Of a stretch of DNA of 64,000 bases, positions 61,529 to 64,000 are shown one piece after another. Below the pieces are notes generated by a model. That model did no database searches. It worked only from the letters and a program-made list of their open reading frames with translations, and had not been told where the DNA came from. Location of the stretch: assembly GCF_964273065.1 (NCBI RefSeq), contig NZ_OZ186815.1, positions 6,200,001 through 6,264,000 on the forward strand, read 5' to 3'. The stretch is from Nocardiopsis dassonvillei_B (lineage in GTDB: Bacteria > Actinomycetota > Actinomycetes > Streptosporangiales > Streptosporangiaceae). Position 1 is the first letter of the stretch. Each line of letters starts with the position of its first letter. Position numbers and translations under genes: made by a program.

Positions 61529-62773
61529 TCATCCGCGGAACCGGACCAGCGCCCGCACCCCGACCGGTTGCAGCGCCAGGGCCGGTCGGGGACGCGCCTG
61601 ATCGGGGCGCACCGGCTCCAGCCGGACCCGCGAGCACAGCGAGGCCGCGATGACCTCCACCTCGCGCAGGGCCATGGACGCGCCCGCGCAGCCGCGTGGA
61701 CCGGCGCCGAACGGGAAGTAGGCGTGCCGGTGCCCGGGGCGCCCGCCGTCCAGCCAGCGCTCGGGGCGGAAGGCCTCCGGGTCGGGGAACCACCGCTCGT
61801 CGCGGTGGACGACCCACTGGCTCAGCCCCAGGGTGGTGCCGGCGGGCAGGGCGTACCCGCCCACCTCCAGGGTCCGTACGGTCTCCCGGCTGATCACCCA
61901 CGCCGGGGGGTACAGCCGCATCGCCTCCTTGGCCGCGGCCGCCGCGAACTCCGGCCCGGTCATCCGCTCCACCGCCTCGGGGCGGCCGCCCAGGGCGTGC
62001 AGGAGCCAGGTCAGCGCATTGGCGGTGGTCTCGTACCCCGACATCAGCAGGGTGGCCAGCTCGTCGCGGACCTCGTCGAAGGGCGGGTCGTCGGCCAGCA
62101 GCCGGCCCAGGGCGTGGCCGTCCTCCCCCGCGGGGTGCTCGGCGATCAGGGCCCTGAGGGTGGTGTCGAAGTCGCGCAGTGACCGGCGCAGGCCGCGGTT
62201 GGTCCGGGTGGGCAGCCACATCGGCAGGCGCGGGGCGGAGGTCAGGCGCATGATCGCGGCCACGGCCCGGACCAGGGTCTCGCCGCGTTCGCCCAGGGGG
62301 CGCCCGGCGAGGTGCACGGCGCCCACGCTCATCGCCAGCCGGGACATCTCGTCGTGGACGTCGACCTCCAGGCCCTCGTGCCAGGTGTCCACGAGGCGGG
62401 CCACGCCCTCACGGGCGGAGTGTTCCAGCCCGTCGAGCCGGTCGCTGCGCAGGGCCGGGCGCAGCCGGGCCCGTTTGCGCTCCCACTCGGCGCCCTCGCT
62501 GTTCATCATGGCGAGCGGGAACCCCATGGGGCCGCGCCGGGTGGCCGCGCCGATCTTGGCGACCCTCCCCTCGCGGTCCAGCAGGACCCGGCCCACGTCG
62601 TCGGGGTGGGACAGCAGAACGTTGGCGGGGGTGAGGGAGACGACGTCGCCGAACTCGCGGGCGGCCGCGGTCAGGAAGCCCAGGGGGTCCACCGCGTAGT
62701 CGGCGGCGTTGGACGAGGAGCGCCCGCCCCGGGGGCCCGGGGGAGCGGAGGGGAGGGAGGAGGGGGCCGCCAT
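61529..62773 (-). CDS. Cytochrome P450, probable peptide-crosslinking enzyme
   Basis: 414 residues from ATG at 62773, with AAAGGA upstream (an in-frame codon at 62818 is less likely). I-helix SGYETT near 245-250, E283-x-x-R286 in KEAMRLYPPAW, meander FRPERW, and heme loop FPFGAGPRGCAG with Cys362. The FxPERW and GPRxCxG forms are those of the long-chain/class II-like bacterial P450s. It needs ferredoxin partners, not encoded here. The gene 63 bp upstream encodes a 27-residue peptide ending YIYY, so the likely job is oxidative biaryl and aryl-ether coupling of its tyrosines, as CitB does for cittilin; that is inference from known biology. Confidence 0.9.
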   Translation of the reverse strand: MAAPSSLPSAPPGPRGGRSSSNAADYAVDPLGFLTAAAREFGDVVSLTPANVLLSHPDDVGRVLLDREGRVAKIGAATRRGPMGFPLAMMNSEGAEWERKRARLRPALRSDRLDGLEHSAREGVARLVDTWHEGLEVDVHDEMSRLAMSVGAVHLAGRPLGERGETLVRAVAAIMRLTSAPRLPMWLPTRTNRGLRRSLRDFDTTLRALIAEHPAGEDGHALGRLLADDPPFDEVRDELATLLMSGYETTANALTWLLHALGGRPEAVERMTGPEFAAAAAKEAMRLYPPAWVISRETVRTLEVGGYALPAGTTLGLSQWVVHRDERWFPDPEAFRPERWLDGGRPGHRHAYFPFGAGPRGCAGASMALREVEVIAASLCSRVRLEPVRPDQARPRPALALQPVGVRALVRFRG

Positions 62774-62836
62774 CAGGTCCTTTCCCGGGTCGGGCCCGTG
62801 CCGCCCGGGGGGCGGCACGGGCCCGGTCGCGCCGGT

Positions 62837-62920
62837 CTAGTAGTAGATGTAGGGGCGGGTCAGGCGCTCGGCGTCGATGAGGCGCAGCTTGGCGGCGATG
62901 CGGTAGGCGGCCTTCTTCAC
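62837..62920 (-). CDS. 27-residue RiPP precursor peptide, cittilin/RP-66453-like (core YIYY)
   Basis: GTG at 62920, AGAGGAAGGA six nt upstream, TAG at 62839-62837. The peptide begins MKKAAYRIAAKLRLIDAERL and ends with TRPYIYY, that is, a basic helical leader and a Tyr-Ile-Tyr-Tyr C-terminus. Cittilins of Myxococcus xanthus and RP-66453 of a streptomycete are YIYY peptides with a biaryl bond and an aryl ether; the cittilin precursor CitA is also about 27 residues and is processed by one P450. The P450 gene follows after 63 bp. Too short for routine gene callers; no other explanation fits this strong ribosome-binding site and exact core. Confidence 0.85.
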   Translation of the reverse strand: MKKAAYRIAAKLRLIDAERLTRPYIYY

Positions 62921-62990
62921 GGGGGGTCCTTCCTCTGGTGTCTCCGGTTCCCTGGCGGTCCCGGGCGACGCGAAGAACGCTAGGCGATCG

Positions 62991-63018
62991 GTGACGGAGA
63001 GGGATAGTGGCGTGACGG
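62991..63018. promoter_or_regulatory. Direct repeat GTGACGG upstream of the precursor gene
   Basis: GTGACGG at 62991-62997 and 63012-63018, spaced 21 bp (two helical turns), 70-100 bp upstream of the peptide start. It may bind a regulator; the rest of 62921-63260 shows no coding sequence. Confidence 0.35.
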
Positions 63019-63260
63019 TAAGAGAACCGTGCGCGCGAGGTGACCCATTCCAGTTGCCATAACGCCCGTTCGGGCACCGTGCCGGGGAAGGCCGTCCGCG
63101 GCAGGGGAGGCGGTCGCGGACCGGGGCGTCGCGGGCCCGTCCGACGACCGGGGCGGGCGCTCCCCGCCGGGGCGGCGCGGCGGCGGCGCGGTGTTCCGGT
63201 CGCGCCGGCGGGTACCGGGCCGGGAGCGGGGGCCCGGGGCACCGCGGGCCCCGCGCACGG

Positions 63261-63296
63261 CGAACGCCCCCGCGCGGCAGGGCGCGGAGGCGTTCG
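63261..63296 (-). terminator. Hairpin terminator of the GNAT gene
   Basis: CGAACGCC (63261-63268) pairs with 63289-63296 and an inner CCGCGC/GCGCGG stem continues it, 20 bp after the GNAT stop. Confidence 0.65.
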
Positions 63297-63316
63297 GGGA
63301 ATGCGCGGAAGCGGGG

Positions 63317-63874
63317 TCAGTCGTGCGCGCCGAACCCGTCGACGCGGCAGACCATCGTGGTCACGAAGGGGCGGAAGCCCTCCGTCTCCAGGAAGCTGAT
63401 GTCCTCCGAGGCCGTGGCCAGGGCGGAGAACTCGATGTCCCGGATGCCCATGGCGGCCAGCTGGTGGCGGATCTCCTCCAGCAGCTTGGAGCCCACGCGG
63501 GTGCCCGCGTACTCCGGGTCGATGGCGAAGGTCTGCACGACCGCGACGCGTTCGCCGCGGTCCCAGGTCCCCTGCGGGTTGTCGCGCAGCGTCACCATCG
63601 CGTACCCGGCCGGGTCGTCGCCGTTCTCGGCGAGGATCGCCAGGGTCTCGGGATCGGTCAGCCACTCCAGGTACTGGGCGCGGCGGCGGCGCCAGGACTC
63701 GTCCATGCTCGTGGTGCTGATGATGTCGGACAGGTGCGAGGCCCGCAGGGCGTACTGCTGGTGGAGGGCGCCCCACAGGTCCGCGAGTTCCTCGACCTCG
63801 TGAGCACCCAGGTAGCGGAAGCCGAGCACGCCGACGTCGGCAGGTCGAGGTTTGGTCATCAGCGAAGTTTGCAT
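63317..63874 (-). CDS. GNAT-family acetyltransferase
   Basis: 185 residues from ATG at 63874 with GAGAAGAAA upstream; an ATG five codons in is possible. GNAT motif A: VAVVQTFAIDPEYAGTRVGSKLLEEIRHQLAAMGI, then IEFSALATASEDISFLETEGFRPFVTTMVCRV. The substrate is unknown. It lies upstream of the RiPP locus on the same strand but is separated by a terminator and ~400 bp, so a link is doubtful. Confidence 0.88.
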   Translation of the reverse strand: MQTSLMTKPRPADVGVLGFRYLGAHEVEELADLWGALHQQYALRASHLSDIISTTSMDESWRRRRAQYLEWLTDPETLAILAENGDDPAGYAMVTLRDNPQGTWDRGERVAVVQTFAIDPEYAGTRVGSKLLEEIRHQLAAMGIRDIEFSALATASEDISFLETEGFRPFVTTMVCRVDGFGAHD

Positions 63875-64000
63875 TTTCTTCTCACCCGTTCCACCAGCAT
63901 TGGGTGCTGATCCCCCGGAGCGCGCTGTGTGCGCGCCCTTGGTTGAGCTGTGCTCCTGACTGTACGTGCCGGTATCTGCGGGAACGTACGTGACACGTGG
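63875..64000. other. Upstream region of the last GNAT gene
   Basis: 126 bases at the window edge without a recognisable gene; it should contain the GNAT promoter, but no clear hexamers were found. Confidence 0.4.

Overview
The window comes from a very GC-rich actinomycete, most likely Nocardiopsis or a close relative. That placement is an inference from gene content and style: an HrdB-type principal sigma factor, the classical menaquinone (men) pathway, Scr1-type XRE/DUF397 pairs, IdeR/DmdR-like iron boxes, many GTG/TTG starts and translationally coupled 4-8 bp gene overlaps. Only one stretch (about 16.5-19.6 kb) is clearly lower in GC and looks acquired.

Layout. 1-5.8 kb: an oligopeptide-type ABC transporter (binding-protein end, permease, fused double ATPase) interrupted by an antisense Ser/Thr kinase with a seven-bladed WD40 propeller. 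5.8-10.3 kb: Spo0M-like protein, TetR and GntR regulators, small hypothetical genes and the principal sigma factor. 10.7-15.8 kb: menE facing menB-menC-menD; isochorismate synthase (menF) lies far away at 41.5-42.8 kb. 15.9-19.6 kb: a RibD-like reductase, then an island of broken IS630 and IS5 transposases, an AT-richer membrane-protein gene and a tRNA T-arm relic. 19.6-22.5 kb: a DUF397/XRE pair diverging from a HATPase protein, a small membrane protein and a flavoprotein.

22.5-38.2 kb is an iron-acquisition locus. A minus-strand operon behind a near-consensus iron box encodes a GNAT, a PLP decarboxylase, a lysine/ornithine-type N-monooxygenase, an MFS exporter, two tandem IucA/IucC synthetases and, unusually, a glutamine-synthetase-like ligase. 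A second, SbnH-like decarboxylase lies just upstream. A lipoprotein plus a FecCD-FecCD-ATPase uptake system diverges from a second iron box. The set is best read as an NRPS-independent citrate-hydroxamate siderophore pathway. A third iron box precedes an FprA-type ferredoxin-NADP reductase at 53.2-54.5 kb.

38.2-56.5 kb holds a Tat-exported PhoX-like phosphatase behind a PHO-box-like repeat, a GNAT, menF, a GHL10/DUF187 lipoprotein, a decayed copy of the first kinase, a molybdate regulator-modABC operon, a DUF3040 protein, a class B PBP with a very long disordered N-terminus, fprA, an acyltransferase and a cyclase-family protein. 56.5-64 kb holds a FUSC-family membrane protein, a coiled-coil protein with a Cys/His cluster, a methyltransferase, a cytochrome P450 and a GNAT.

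The most striking item is a 27-codon gene (62837-62920, minus) that ends in Tyr-Ile-Tyr-Tyr and lies 63 bp upstream of the P450. Size, core and partner match what is known of cittilin/RP-66453-type biaryl RiPPs, so this looks like a minimal two-gene crosslinked-peptide pathway that ordinary gene calling would miss.
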